Source: Tribonema minus
Lineage: Eukaryota; Sar; Xanthophyceae; Tribonematales; Tribonemataceae
Length of the DNA: 64,000 nucleotides
Assembly (NCBI GenBank): GCA_017506865.1
Contig: JAFCMP010000004.1
Location: 1 to 64,000 of the forward strand
Reading direction: 5' to 3'
Position 1 is the stretch's first letter, and the number at the start of each line of letters is the position of its first letter. The notes beneath the pieces were generated by a model, which had not been told where the DNA came from, made no database searches, and saw nothing but the letters and a program-made list of their open reading frames with translations. Shown in pieces: positions 33,352 to 45,938 of this stretch. Made by a program: the position numbers and the translations under genes.

Positions 33352-34411
33352 TCAGAGGCGGTCCACCTTGGAGAAGGCTCCGCCACCAAGCACAACGCGC
33401 TCAAGAGCACGCCTGCCGTCCTCTTTGAAGTCAAAAGCGCAGTTGTGTGCCTCCGGGTGGCGGTGGAGCGAGCAGAACACGAGCTTGCACTTGCACTCAA
33501 TGCCCGTCAGGCCTGTCTTCTTGTTGCACGTGAAGCAACGCTTACGGTTTTTCTGCAGCTTGGGCAACGGTGACAAGTCCATCGCTTCCACGCCACTTCC
33601 CCCGTCCCCCGCCCCTGCCGCCCCCGCACCCCCTGATCCGTCCAGCGAGAGCTCTGCCGCCCGTTTCGCCGGTACTACCGACATGCCCGGTACATGCGCA
33701 GCATCCTCCCGTTGAGGGGTGCATGGCGCCGCTGCTGGCGCAGCTGCGGCGTCACTTGTGGTCAAAGCGGGCGCCTGCTCCCGTTCTGCTGAGGACGATC
33801 CGGTAGCAGAGGTTGATAGTGCCGAGACGTGCCGTGCAGTATTGAGCTTGGTTTCTTGTGGGGGAAAATGTGTGCTGGCGGTGCTTCCGGCTGTGTTGTC
33901 CTTGACGGTCTGCTCCATGCTCGAACCCTGCACTTTCCGATTTAGGCTCTCCTTGAAGCATTTGGAGCACAGGTAGTTGGTGGTGGCGGAACTGAAGCGC
34001 AGCAAACGGTAAATAGGGCCGGCAGCAGAGCCTCAGTGACACTTGATTTGTGAGAGTTGACAATCATTCGCCGCTGACACATTATCAGCGCCCTTATCAC
34101 AAAGTGTGGCGATGGCACGTTTTCGCACAGGCGCCCAGAGTGACGGAGACATACGGCTGAGCACACGCGTGCACAAATGACAACCTGTGATCGGCGGAGT
34201 GATGCAAGAGGCTCGAGGTGACATGAGAAAGGTGCTGGCACCAGCAACTGAGCGTCGAGAAATACCCCATGGTCAGTCCCTTGTCCGGCACGAGAAACAG
34301 TTCTGTAGGGCCAAGTGATGTTGGGACTCACCCGAAGAAACCGCACCCTCCTGAGCACAGCTGCATATCCTGCTGCTCCATTCCAGTCGATGGCTGCTTT
34401 TGCTCCGCCAT
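33352..34411 (-). CDS. SAP: A20/AN1 zinc finger stress-associated protein
   Basis: Two exons, 34411-34332 and 33991-33352, joined in phase (GG plus T restores Gly) to give 239 residues. The A20 finger is N-terminal: Cys19-x3-Cys23-x11-Cys35-x2-Cys38, including CGFFG and NYLCSKCF, and the intron splits it at the Gly. A long Ser/Thr/Ala-rich linker follows. The AN1 finger is C-terminal: Cys179-x2-Cys182-x10-Cys193-x-Cys195-x4-Cys200-x2-His203-x5-His209-x-Cys211, a full ligand set. This is the architecture of plant and animal SAP/ZFAND5-6 proteins. These bind ubiquitin through A20 and are linked to stress tolerance; the exact role here is inferred. At 239 residues it is longer than typical SAPs (about 160-200) because of the linker. 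The start is the first ATG, in a good context (GCCATGG). It is divergent from the Pol5-like gene, with starts 289 bp apart. Confidence 0.93.
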
Positions 34412-34700
34412 GGCTTCGCTACGTGTCTCGCTCCTGACCCTGACCCAAGAGTTTCAACTTTTGGTCGAGCTTCAGACAGCCAGACTGTGGACGAGAGTGA
34501 GCCGATTACGCCTGCACAGTAACAAGCTTGACAGCAACGACTTCTTTGTGTTCTGTCCAGGCCTGACTGTGTGCGGTGTGGCGTGGTGGGTCGTTTTTCT
34601 CACACCGAACTGAACGAGTTCAACTTTAGCTTGAAGTTCGCGTTGGTCTCAGCAACAGCTTCCTTGGCAGCTGACAGGTTCGTGCTGGACGGTAGCTCAC
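34412..34700. promoter_or_regulatory. Shared divergent promoter region
   Basis: The 289 bp between two divergent start codons (A20/AN1 gene to the left, Pol5-like gene to the right) must hold both promoters and 5' leaders. No TATA box is obvious. A GTTCAACTTTAGCTTGAAGT element lies at 34618. Confidence 0.55.
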
Positions 34701-37700
34701 ATGAAGGGAAGCAATGGAGCAGAAGCTGCCGTCGGCGCTGCAGCAGCAGGTGCAGGTAGTGCCGACGCCGCGACGGCAATTTCAGTGGCCAGCGAAGCCA
34801 CCCCTTCCGCAGGCCACAGTCCCGCGTTCACCAAATTCATGAGAGGCTTCTGGGATTTGGCAACCAGCAACAGTCCTGCGCGACAAGGCGCCGCTTTTGC
34901 CGTCGTACAACACCTCAGCGATCCCAATGTCCCTCAGAAGGACGTGGACTACGCCGTGGTGCGCTTGCTGCGAGGGATTTGCAGCAGCAGGGAGGCTGCT
35001 CGCCAGGGATTCGCGACATGTCTGGCAGAGGCTCTGCTGTGCCTATCAGAGGAGCAAATTTCCACCGCAGACATGCGCGACCGGCTGTTTGAAGCCACCA
35101 AGTACAACGGCAGCCTCAAGGGCCAGGAGGAGCGAGATGCGTGCTTCGGCAGGCTATTTGGCTGCGCCGCCATCGCGCGCTCGGGACGCTTGGGAAACTC
35201 TGACGCGAACGCAGACGTCGCCGTGCAGCTGCTGCAAGCGGTGGTGGAGCTGCACCGCATGAGGCACTGGCTCAGGCAGGTGACAGTCGAAGCTGCACTC
35301 GACATCGCCAAGGAGCTGCCCGACGCTCTGCTGCTGTCCAAAGGCGTGCCGCTGCTGCAGCAGATGCTCCGCCCCGCCGCCACCGTCAGCGACGGCGACG
35401 CTGCCGCTGGCGAAGACGCCTCCACGCCGCCTCTTGAAGACATGCAGGCGGATCAGCTGTCGCTGGCGTTCGGGCTGCACGCCCTGTTGCGCGAACGTGA
35501 CCTGCTGGAGTCTGACAGCATGGCGCTGCACAAGAGCATGCGCCGCAGGCACCTCATAACAGCCGGCAGAGGCGCAGCGCTGCTGGAGGCGCTGAAGCAG
35601 AGCACGCGCGCATTCCCGCGGCTGCACTCCGTGTGGGGCCGCATTTGGGATGACCTGGGGCTCACGCTGCCGCGCCCCGATGCCATCAGCGACAAGCGCC
35701 TGCGATACCTCAAAGACTTCTGGACGACGGTTGTCGATGAGGGACTCGCAGACGGCACGCACACCACCAAGGGCAGTGCGCTGCTGCTGGTGTCCCAGGT
35801 GCTGCGGCGCGCGCCGCCCGCGGCAGTGCCCGTTGTCATCAGCGGCGGCATCATCCGCCTTCTGCTGAACCATGCGGGGAAGGAGGGCGCAACGCTGCAC
35901 GCCATGGCGCGGTCGCTGCTGGCGGGGGTCTCTGCGGCGACGACGGATAGCGCGGATGTGCAGGTGGCGCTGGCGGCGAGTCTGCTGCAGAAGGGCGGGC
36001 CCAGGTGAGCGCTGCCTCTTTAATTATGCACTTATAGTCGTTACATCATAGTCAATGCTTGGAGTGGAATGTCAGAGAATGGGCAGGTGATACAACTGCG
36101 CAGTAGCTAGTGTGTTGGCGACGCGGGCATGCAGTAGTTTTCACGTTGGCGCACAGGGTGTAGTGTCAGGAATTAGGCAAGTGGCGCAGGTGCGCAGTAG
36201 CAGCCGTGTTGTCAGTTGAGTGTTCAGTGTAGGCATGTTGCGTGGAGCGAGAGGGATGGGTGGCAGGTACCGGTGCTATGCCAGCAGGTACGTATTGCGC
36301 TGTAATCGGCACGCTGGCTTATTAAAGCTGCACTTGCAGTTGCACAATCTTAGAATTGCACACATTCAGTTTTCAACGAGGCGTGAGACTTCAGGCTTGT
36401 ACACTAACCATGCTGTGGAATTGTGGTGATAGACATTGAATGGTTCTTGCCGTTTTAGTACTGTAGCTGCAGCTACTTGGAAGCTGCGCGATTCTGTTGT
36501 CATTGTAAGCAGCAGCTCAGCAAATACCAAGGTTATGGTTGGTGCTTGACACCTTGGTAGTGCAACGTCCATCTCCATGAGCCTCTATCAGAGCGACGAG
36601 AGCGCACGTATTCGTGTTGGTGAGGCCATGCGCTGAACATACTACTGTCCATGAGTATGCATAAGTGGACCTTAAACAACTATTATATTTGACTGCAGGT
36701 TTGACGCTCGGACAGGGACCAGAACAGTCGCTGAGCTACTGGAGTACTTGGATGCAGCCTCAGTGCTCAAGCATGTGGAGTTCCTGAAGGCGGTCGCACG
36801 CGGTGGCGAGGCGGTGGAGGCACTGGAGGCGGATGAGCCAGACGCTAATAACACCGAGGTGCGTTGGGCGTTGAGTGATTGAGTAATTGAATCATTAAGT
36901 AATTGTGTACTCTTGTGGCATTGTAAACAGCCAGACGCTGACGATACCGAGGTGTGTCGGGCGTTGAGTGATCGAGTAATCGAGTCACTAATTGAGTGAT
37001 CCAGGTAATCAGAGTCATTAGTTATTGTAAACTCATGTGGCACTGCAAACAGCCAGACGCTAATGATGCCGAGATGCGTTCAGCGTTGCGTGATCGAGTA
37101 TACGGGTCATCAAGTAATGGTGGACTCATGTGGTCACTTGAACAGAGGAGTCTTAGACCTGATCCAGCAGTGGGTAGCACATGCCCAGCCCTAGAGTTAG
37201 GGGCAGAGTGATGGGTTGCTATTAGCACATGAAAATATGGGATGAGGTTGAGATGCAGGCACATATGGTATGTAATGTTGTCCATGTGTGGGTATGTATG
37301 CTGTCCGCTAAGCGGTAACGTAGGAATGTACCTACATGCTTTCATAATGCAAATGCCCTTGTCATGTAAATCACGATCAAAGGAAGGCACTTTACACGTA
37401 ACAACAACAATGCGCATGCTGTGGTGGTCCCAGCTTATTAACATGTATGCATACACGGAGCCGCTCAAGTTCATGGACTCACGCCTGTAGCTCAAGTAGG
37501 TGAACTTTCATCATTGACTTGGCTTGTAGGTCATGTGCTGCTATCTGGCTGTGACCTTTCATGTCAGTCGAGAGCAGACTGTGCATTATCTGCTTCAACC
37601 GCCTCTTGACCTACTGTTGCGCAGCATGTGACCAAACCCTCACCTAAGAGTCGCAATGATTGGTTGATCAAATGAAAGATCATGATCCTAATGCCTCAGC

Positions 37701-40700
37701 CGCAATCCATGCGCACTATGACCATGCTCTCATTGCTGTGCAGCAGACAGCTCTATCTCCTCAGGAGCTTCCACACACCACTGATGTAATTTCCTGATCC
37801 CCCCCCCCCCCCCCCCCCCATCAGCAGGTGCAAAACCTGACCTGGGCGGTGGATGCATTGTACGCACTCACACGCAGCCCGCGCCTGAGCACCAGCCTGA
37901 GCAGCAGCGAACACGGCGCTCTGTTCAAAAATGTGGCGCTGTTTTTCTTGGAGTGCGGCATGTTTGCGCAGACAGAGGAGGATGGCGCATCTGTTGCGGT
38001 CACTCAAGAGGTGAGCACTGCCGCATGACCTCAAATACATACATACCCGTTGAAACCACACTTGCACAAACTCTCACCGCGTTGTGTTGTAGATTCTCAG
38101 GCAGGCTCACAATGGCCTTCAGCATCAAACGTATGTTGAACAGGTGGCAACGTCGCGATGCCATCATTACTGGAAAGAATTAGAAATGGCCATACTTGCC
38201 CAATATGACTTGCGTCCACGTATCTCTGGCACTTGTTGACGAGTGTTTGCCTAGCGCAGGGTTAGGCCGCAAGGCCACCAACATGTACAACACGTGCCCC
38301 AAACATGTTGTAACTGCTGACATTTGTAGCCAGTGATGTGCTTTGCAACAGAGGCACTGATGGGTAAAGCATGGACATGAGATTTGTAGTATGGCAATAT
38401 ACAGCTATCTTGGATGGATATTCTGAAGGGTAGCTTTGCGTTGGCAATGGCGGCAACTGCTGCACATATTTCATCAGCCTTCCTGCTCATGCAGGTTTTC
38501 CCGACAAAAATCCCTCACACACCATTGTAAGCAACAGAGTTTTTCTGATTTCCCTGTGCTGAACCTCAAATACAGGCCAAAAGCTCCTGACACTGCTCCT
38601 TTGGCACAGTGCGTAGCACAGCCTCACTGCAAAACCTTGTTGCTGCTGCTGTCAACGGCAACGGCGCGTTGCTGAGCCATGCGTGATTTATTCATGTGTG
38701 ACTCATCATGTGTGATTCATCACGTGCCATTCATTTGTCCCGCAGGTCCGCGATGCATGTGAGAAGCGCTTCTTCTCCATGCTCTCGGACACCGCCACCA
38801 AGCCCATGCTGTGGAGGGCTCCGACTCCCCCTGGTGGCTCTGAGTCAGAGTCGGAGGGGGTGCTGGAGACCCTGTACGGGCTGCACCTGGCGTGGTCAGA
38901 TCTGCACAAGGGCCGAGCGCTGCTGCACGAGCTCAAAGAGGAGGACGCTGCTGCAAGAAAGGCCATGCTCAAGGCCGTCAAGGGCATCCGGAGTGCGCAT
39001 GGCCAGGCTGCCGGTGAGATTTCAACTGCAAGTTCAAGCTCACTTCAAGTTTGAACCACTAAATATCTTGTGCGGTGCTGAGACGGAGATGCAGCTCAGT
39101 TTCCTGTTGACACGTGCTGTGCACAATGGCTGCATGCGCAGAGACATCTGAAGACCTTCGGGTTGGTTTTGATATGTTGCACTCCTGCCAGGTTGATGTC
39201 GCGTGTGGCATCATAGCTGGCAATTGGCATCAGTATGATTATGCTGTTGGTTACTGCCTGCTCTTCTGAGAGCTCAGCACAGCAAAAAGTGGTGCCGTTG
39301 TGTGTCCAGTTGTAGGTGTCAACAGCTGCTTGGAAAGCAAGCTCAGTGTGCAGCTGGCCCTGCCAGCCCATGAGCTGCTTGTTGCGCATGTACTTCTATG
39401 TGTGGTAGGATGAGGGTTAAATAGATGGAAGCACCCCGCGGCAACGTCAGCAAGTCAATGTGAAATCATCCAACACTGTGACGAAACCGCACACAGTAAT
39501 AGGTAGCTACACCCGTGCAACATACATGGTGGTGACATGAGCACTGTAGTTTGTGCCGGCGTTAACACGTGTTGATGGTGGGGGGCTACTGTATCATGGT
39601 ATAGCATAGCAGTCAGCCCAGATGGGGTAGATGCTCTAGGATGCGTGCACATGGTTAAGGGTTGGCTAACCCTTACCCTAGGGATCATCCAAGCCTGACC
39701 CCAGGGCTATACCCATATTTAGAGCCATGTAACTATAGGCTAACCCTGACCCTTTCTATAACTGCACACCGTGTTGGGTGCAACGCTGTCATTGTGGGTT
39801 TTGGTTGCTTTGATGCCTGTTTCTTCATAGCAGTATTCAGTTCACAAGTGAGTTCTGTTTCAACGCAAACAGGCATTATTCGGTTTTGTACATTGCTCAG
39901 CTCAATGTGTGTTCAATGGAGGTGTAACTGCCATGGTACATATACTTCTATACGAGTTTGTGTCACCTGGGTGCACAATGTTTGGCTCAAGTGTAATCTG
40001 TGCACACACACGCTGACCACACTCATATTTGCATCTGTTGCTACATGTGTCATTCTGCAACGCACAATAAATCAGTAGTGCTAATACTAGCCATCCTCCA
40101 CTTGCGTCAGATTGTTGATGGTGTCCTGGTGCTCTTCTGCTGTGCTCTTCTGCTGCAGACAAGCTGTCGTCGGCATTTGCTGTCCTCATGATGCACGTGG
40201 GGTTCCTACCTCTCTCTCCGGAGGCGGATGTAGAGACGGTAAGCAGAACTGCTATGTGAAGTATGCAAGTGAAGTGTCCTGGTTTTGCTGATCTGCGTAG
40301 TACGCTTCTTGATTCATTAGCGGAAGGTGTCGCTGATACAGGCTCTCAGTTGTTGAAGCAGGCATACTCAATGATACTCGGTCATCATTGCAGCATTGAC
40401 ATGCATGTAGTGACATTGTTGTCTATCAAAGCACGTGTGATTGTTTTTGAGAACACGACAACAACTACTCCGCATGTGCAAGAAGTGGTTGTGAGCATTG
40501 TATGACGTGCAGCATTTCGTGCTGACAGGCCTCCTGCCAAGCAACGAGTGGATGCCTGACATATGAGTACTGTTCTCCTTGTCTTCTTCGAGATCTTGGT
40601 AGGCAGCATCTTGTAGCATCATGGCTTTGTAGTCTATGAACATGTATGTGCACTGGCAAAGGAAACTTCGTAGTGCACTGGGGCTATCAGGGGTACTGCC

Positions 40701-43700
40701 TGCGTGTATCAGCGGTATGAAATAGCCTGGCAGCATTACTCAGGCATTTGATCGCTCCACGCTGGAAGCTCATACAAATGTGCACTGATGCGACACGCAC
40801 TAAACTGCACAGTGTTGCCAAAAGCATGTTGTGTTTGACAGAGTCAATGTCAAGTTTGGCATTGTGGGCAGTGGTGCACCTGGCTCTGGTCAGTTAACCT
40901 TAACCCTAACGTGCAGCTCCTCATCAAGTGCCGCCAACTTCAGTTTGCTGTTGCCGCTGTTGCGCCAGCCCTACACAGCATGTGACGCAACGCCCAGCAA
41001 GCGGCACTGCACCAGGTGCAGTGCAGGGTAGGCTGTGTGCTTTGTACTCTCCAAGCCACACTTATGCCCACCAGTTTCCTCGGCACCAACAACGCGACAA
41101 TGCATGCCTAACAAGCAACACGTGGCAGCTGTTTGTGTCATTGCTCATCGCTGCGTCATCCGTCCCTGCTGCCGCTGCTGCTGCTGCTGCTGCTGCCTTT
41201 GCTCAGCACGACTTCCTCAACGACCTGCTTGAGACCTACAAGCGCATGAGCGGCGCCGCCACCACCACCACTGCTGACACAGCAGCAGCAGCAGCAACGT
41301 CAGATGACCCCATGGCAGTGCTCGCCGACCTCCTCATAGCCATGATGGCCATACCGGGGCTGCACGCCGTGAGGGGCATGCGCGAAGTGGCCAAGCGCGC
41401 GTGGGGCGCCGTGTGTGCTTGCCAGACCATGACGCCGGCGGCGCTGGAGTGCATCATCGCTGCGGTGTGCGGCGACGACAAGACCGATGAGGACGACGCT
41501 GGCGAAGGTGAGGGTGGTGATGCTCAATGCTGGCTTAATTGCTGTGATCATCATGACACTTTTGACAAGACAGCTTGGTCAAGCGTTTCTAGGGCGTGTC
41601 GGCGAATGTCTCAATTCTAAGAATGTTTGTGCATCCGTGACGTACCTGAAGCTCTGCGGCATGACGGTGATTCATACTTGAAGTGCTGGGACTGAGACAG
41701 GCCAATCCCTACCAGTGCACATACCAAACAAAACCGGGAACTGCTGTCAGTTGTCAGTGAGGTTGCAATGCTTCAGATTACGTGTAATGCAGCAGGAGTA
41801 CTCATGAGGGACGTCGTGAAGTTTGCCAAAAATTGACGCGCTGTAACGAGGATCAAAATTTAAATCATGTGCTTGATCACAAGGGTGCCACCATGCAACT
41901 TCCAATCCGCCACTGACTTATCCACTGGTGCCTGCACTTGACGAGACAGACGGCGAAGATGACGACAGTGACGACGATGGTGAGAGTGACACCGACGGCG
42001 AGGATGACAGCGCTGGTGAAAGCAATGGCGATGGCGACAACACCAAGCAGAAGCGCAAGCGCGGCTTGAAGACTCCACCTGGTGGAGGCAGGCCTGCCAA
42101 GCGCACCATACCACCGCCTCAGCCGGTGGAGTCAGATGGCGGCAGCAGCGACAGCGACGGCGGTGCCGCTTATGACTCAGACGAGGAGATGATTGGCGGC
42201 AGCGATATTGAGGGGCTTCTGGGCAGCGATGGTGAGCAGCAGGTTAATCCGTCACGTGTGCTCACAGCTTGCAAGTGCAAACAAAAATGTCAGTTTTGTT
42301 TACATAGGGTGATGGTTGGTGCTAGTGGTAAGGTGGCTTGTGTAACGCTGCAGGTCTGCATTGCTCAACCATTTGCTGCCAACTTAAGGATTGTCAAAAT
42401 GTGCCGCTGTACTTTGTAGTTTGTATGGAGTTGCAAAGCTGGCCGTACGGGCAGACAGACAGTTGCCGATGCACGGCAGCAGAAGAAGTGCGCGCTCAAC
42501 GTGTAGTTCAACACATGGAGAGGTGTATGCTCCATGCGTCCTTGCTCTCCTTGCGGATGTTTGCCTTTGATGCATGTCATGTAGCAACGGTTAACGTGTG
42601 AGTGCTCCTCAGCCTCTGCTACTGATACCTTGATTGCCAGTCTACAAAATAAGCAAGGGCGCGCACAAGACTGTCCCGCCTTGACAGACGCGTACGATTC
42701 ATGTCAGTACCATGTGAACCTCAGCTTGCCAGTCGATCACTGTGTGACAGGACACTCATGTCGCGCAATTTGGCCATGGCATACCCCCTTAACTCACCCC
42801 AGCCACGCCGGAGTGCTCCTGCCTTGACCGCCAACCCCTAACCCAAACCCAACTTCAAACCATCTGCACCGCCTGCAGGCGAGGACGGCATTCAGCATCA
42901 CGAGGGGGCAGACGCTGCGCTGGCAGCGATGCTCAACCTCAAGCGCGGCAGCCGCAAGGCGGGCGCACTGGCAGCGCTGCGCACGGAGGCTCAGCTGAGG
43001 CTGCGCGCGCTGGATCTGCTTGACGTCTACTGCGCACGGCAGAAGGATTCTCCGCTGCTGCCGACGGCGTTGGTCCCTGTCTTCAAGGTGTGCCGTTGTT
43101 GTTTTGCTTGTAGATTAGGGCTAGGGTTTGAGGCACCAGCACTGAGTTGAAGTTGACTGCAACCGCATCATTGTTAACGCAAGCTTCGACCATCTGCGCA
43201 TGGGCTCATGGAACGTTGAGCATCTTGGGTTGTTGAATTTGATTGAGGCCGTTCTATTTCTGTCATCAGCTGCACATGTGGCCATAAGATGCCAGACTAC
43301 TGTTGTCATCAGGCCTGCACACGTGCAGCGGTGCGGTTGGGGTTAGGGTTAGGGCGAAGCGCACTCATCAGCATCACCGCTGCATGACACGTGATCGACT
43401 CCGCTGCACATTGAAATGTGCTGGTGGGGCCGCTTAGCCCACCAACCCGCCAACACGGTATGTTCTGTTCAGGTCAGCATTTGCTGTGCCTGGTCTTGCG
43501 TTGGCAGCACGATTACGCTGTCAGTGTATGGATCTCAAACGCTTCTGTCTCTGCCACCCCCGTGCGCTGCGTGCAGGCGCTGCGCCAGTTGTACGCGGGC
43601 GACGCAGCACGCGCTAGCGAGGGCCGCGCACTTCGTGAACGCATCCAGGCACTCTTCAAGAACCAGCTGTGCCGCGCCAAGCCCAAGCCGGAGGCGGTTG

Positions 43701-44617
43701 CGGCCGCCGCTCCCGACTTCTCTGTCGCGGAGGCATTCGCCTTCTTCCTGCAGGCGTGCCGCAAGGCGCCGGGCAAGGCGCTGCTGGCGCTGGCCACGGA
43801 GGGCCTTCTCAGTGTCACACGGCTCACGCAGCGGAGCCCTGCGGAGGCTGCCGCCGCGTCGCAGGAGCTGGCGAGCACGCTCGCGCGCTACCTGGACAAG
43901 GACAGGAGCATCCGCGTCGACGGCCGCTTCTTCAGTATGCTGCTGCAGCGCTACCCGGGTCTCGCGCCGGCGCTGCTGCCGCCGCTCGTCAGCGGCGTCG
44001 CCGGCGCCAAGAACGACTTCCTCAAGTCGGAGGCCTCACGGCTGCTGGCGGAGATTCTCAATAAGATCAAGGCCATGGACGATGCCGCCAAGTCCGCGGT
44101 GCTTTCGCAGAGCGCTGCCATCCTGACGCAGCTGACGGCAGTCGTCGGTGGCGCGGCGGCGGCGGCGGCGACGGAGGGTGAGCCTGCCGCAGAGGCGAGC
44201 AAGGGCGCCTCCAAGCTGCAGAAGACGAAGCATCTTAAGCCTGTGCTGCAGTGCTGCTCGCTGCTGCTAAAGGCTGACGGCGGCGCCGCGCTTGCGGGGT
44301 ATGAGTTTGAGGCGCTGCTGAGCGCGTTAGACGCGGCTGCGGAGAGTGCCACCAGCACCAGTATCAGCGCCATATGTGATGGTCTGAAGACGCGCATTGC
44401 GGATGTGCAGCAGCTGGCACCGCCCAATAAGCCAGCAGCGGCGGCGGCTGCTGCAGCGACGCCGAAGAAGAAGCGCAAGGGGTCTGATGCTGGGGTAGAG
44501 GCAGGGCTAGATGTAGCAACTGGTGCTGGCGACAAACTGGCGTTGGCCAAAGCCAAGACATCGACCAAAAAGGCGAAGAAAGCAAAGCATTCTGGCGCAC
44601 AGTCAGCAAAGAAGTAA
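34701..44617 (+). CDS. POL5: DNA polymerase phi / MYB-binding protein 1A-like (Pol5) nucleolar protein
   Basis: Exons 34701-36004, 36699-36858, 37828-38010, 38746-39013, 40159-40238, 40917-40981, about 41116-41507, 41950-42231, 42879-43087 and 43577-44617; phases agree throughout, about 1327 residues, close to human MYBBP1A. The N-terminal part has FMRGFWDLATSNSPARQGAA, then VVRLLRGICSSREAARQGF, the characteristic start of the Pol5/MYBBP1A family of HEAT/ARM-like proteins. Exon 8 encodes an acidic Asp/Glu/Ser tract and a KRKR nuclear signal. Exon 9 has the family's short Leu-rich segment (RALDLLDVYCARQ). The C-terminus is Lys-rich (KKKRK, KKAKKAKH), typical of nucleolar targeting. Yeast Pol5 is needed for rRNA synthesis and ribosome assembly, and despite the name is not a working polymerase. 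The start of exon 7 is the weakest junction (an alternative acceptor is at 41214). A TGTAA at 44665 could be a green-algal-type poly(A) signal. Exon 2 ends in a tandem-repeated block described separately. Confidence 0.9.
36838..37145 (+). repeat. Tandem array copying a 21-nt exon end with its splice sites
   Basis: Units begin CCAGACGCTAATAACACCGA (36838, the end of exon 2), CCAGACGCTGACGATACCGA (36931) and CCAGACGCTAATGATGCCGA (37053), so the spacings are 93 and 122 bp. Copies 2 and 3 are preceded by AAACAG. Copies 1 and 2 are followed by a GT donor (GAG|GTGCGT, GAG|GTGTGT), while copy 3 has GAG|ATGCGT. The intron-like parts also align (GCGTTG-GTGATCGAGTA). Confidence 0.9.
37799..37819 (+). 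repeat. C homopolymer used as polypyrimidine tract
   Basis: About 20 consecutive C residues, followed by ATCAGCAG, the acceptor of exon 3 of the Pol5-like gene (exon starts at 37828). Confidence 0.8.
40894..40916 (+). repeat. Telomere-like motif forming a 3' splice region
   Basis: TTAACCTTAACCCTAAC ends six bases before the exon 6 boundary (GTGCAG|CTC). The motif supplies CTAAC, which fits a branch-site consensus, and pyrimidines. Confidence 0.7.
43338..43356. repeat. Telomere-like tract in the last intron of the Pol5-like gene
   Basis: TTGGGGTTAGGGTTAGGG, about three units in TTAGGG orientation. A shorter, degenerate motif lies near 43117. Confidence 0.8.
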
Positions 44618-45938
44618 GCGTAGGACACAGTGTGGATGGTTGCCTCCTGCTTCAGTAGCTGATGTGTAATGGTACACCAGTTTTGACAGGTCTGCACTTG
44701 TGCGCATTTTTTTCTTGCGTCTGTGTCCCCGTTGCCATGGAACGTTTCTGTTCTTGCAGAGGTGAAGCTTGCCATGCACTCTGTCTTATCTCTGGGGTCG
44801 TTGAAGGCATTTTTGAAAGTTTGGATGCCTGCAGCTGCCAGAGATTATCACGGCAACAGGATCCCAGCACACTATTGCTCACGCCATCCTTGTATCCGTG
44901 CGATGTGTGTCCCAGGGCTGCAGCCATTCATGTGGGTATCTAATGTGAGCCGATAAAGCATGCACTGTCGCCCAGATTACATTCGGCTACTTCTGCAGAT
45001 ACTTCATTCGGCTACTACTGCAGGCTGACATAAATGCCTGGCACCATCCGTTGCCGCCATCACAGAGTCAAGTCACCTGGGCCTAATTGAGATCGGTGCT
45101 CGTTGCGCTCCTTATTCTTGACCGACCGGCCTAATTTGGCACATGACGGGTACGAGTATGTCCATTTTGTGGGCGATGGTGCAAACGCATCTTGCCAACA
45201 GCACACATGGACTGCATAAGTTGATATGTACTGCCCATTTTAAATCGATTTATACTGTCCATTATGAATTGATTCATGGTGTCCATTACAAATCGATTTA
45301 TGTCCATTGTGCACAGGAGGGGGGCGGGGGGGACTGGCTGACTGCCATGCAGCATTTGCATGGTCGGTGGGAGGGGGCAGTGTAGCAGCAGCAGTGGCAG
45401 TCAGTAGTACACAAAACTATCAGGCATGTCCATACGACATTTTGCCATGCGGGGGGGTTGAGTCGCTGAGTAATGGTCAGGAACCCCTCTTTGCAGCAAC
45501 TATGGGGGCCCAGAGGTATTTCCTGGCGAGTGGTGTGGAAGCACTTTCAGATGGGAGTCGAAGCACCGCTCTGATCACACTCCTGAGATTTGCGAGGTCT
45601 CGGGTGATGGTGATGCCCTTAATAGTCAAGTCATTATGCATCATCCATCCATCATCATCATATCATTCATCCATCATCATCATCATCATCCCATCCTTCA
45701 TCCTTCATCCTGGGGGGGTGAGGTCAATAGCTTTGCCTGAGCACTGATGTCTGCCCGTGTACACAGAAAATATTTTAGTTCATTGATTCGCTGTTGCATA
45801 ACATATGTAGCTGGTGATATGAGAACTGCTTGCCAAAGAGCCTGCAACAACTGCGGTTCAACTTGAAGTGGGAAACTTGAAGTAGAAAACCGAAAAATAA
45901 AATATAGAGACCTCAAACCTCCTGCACGTGCTCTCAAG
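44618..45938. other. Intergenic; possible fourth degenerate copy of the dispersed repeat
   Basis: No gene seen. 45230-45310 has diverged tandem copies of a unit of about 30 bp (TGTCCATTAT-GAATTGATTCATG). 45330-45640 has a (CAG)n tract, GGGGGCCCAGAGGTA and GATGCCCTTAATAG, in the same order as the dispersed repeat 3' module, but is much diverged. A CATCATC microsatellite spans 45645-45710. The 300 bp before 45939 should hold the peroxidase promoter. Confidence 0.4.

Noticed and set aside
35154-35900. 248-codon minus-strand frame
   Set aside because: Antisense of exon 1 of the Pol5-like gene, which has clear family similarity on the plus strand.
43951-44775. 274-codon minus-strand frame
   Set aside because: Antisense of the last exon of the Pol5-like gene; no domain and no splice logic.
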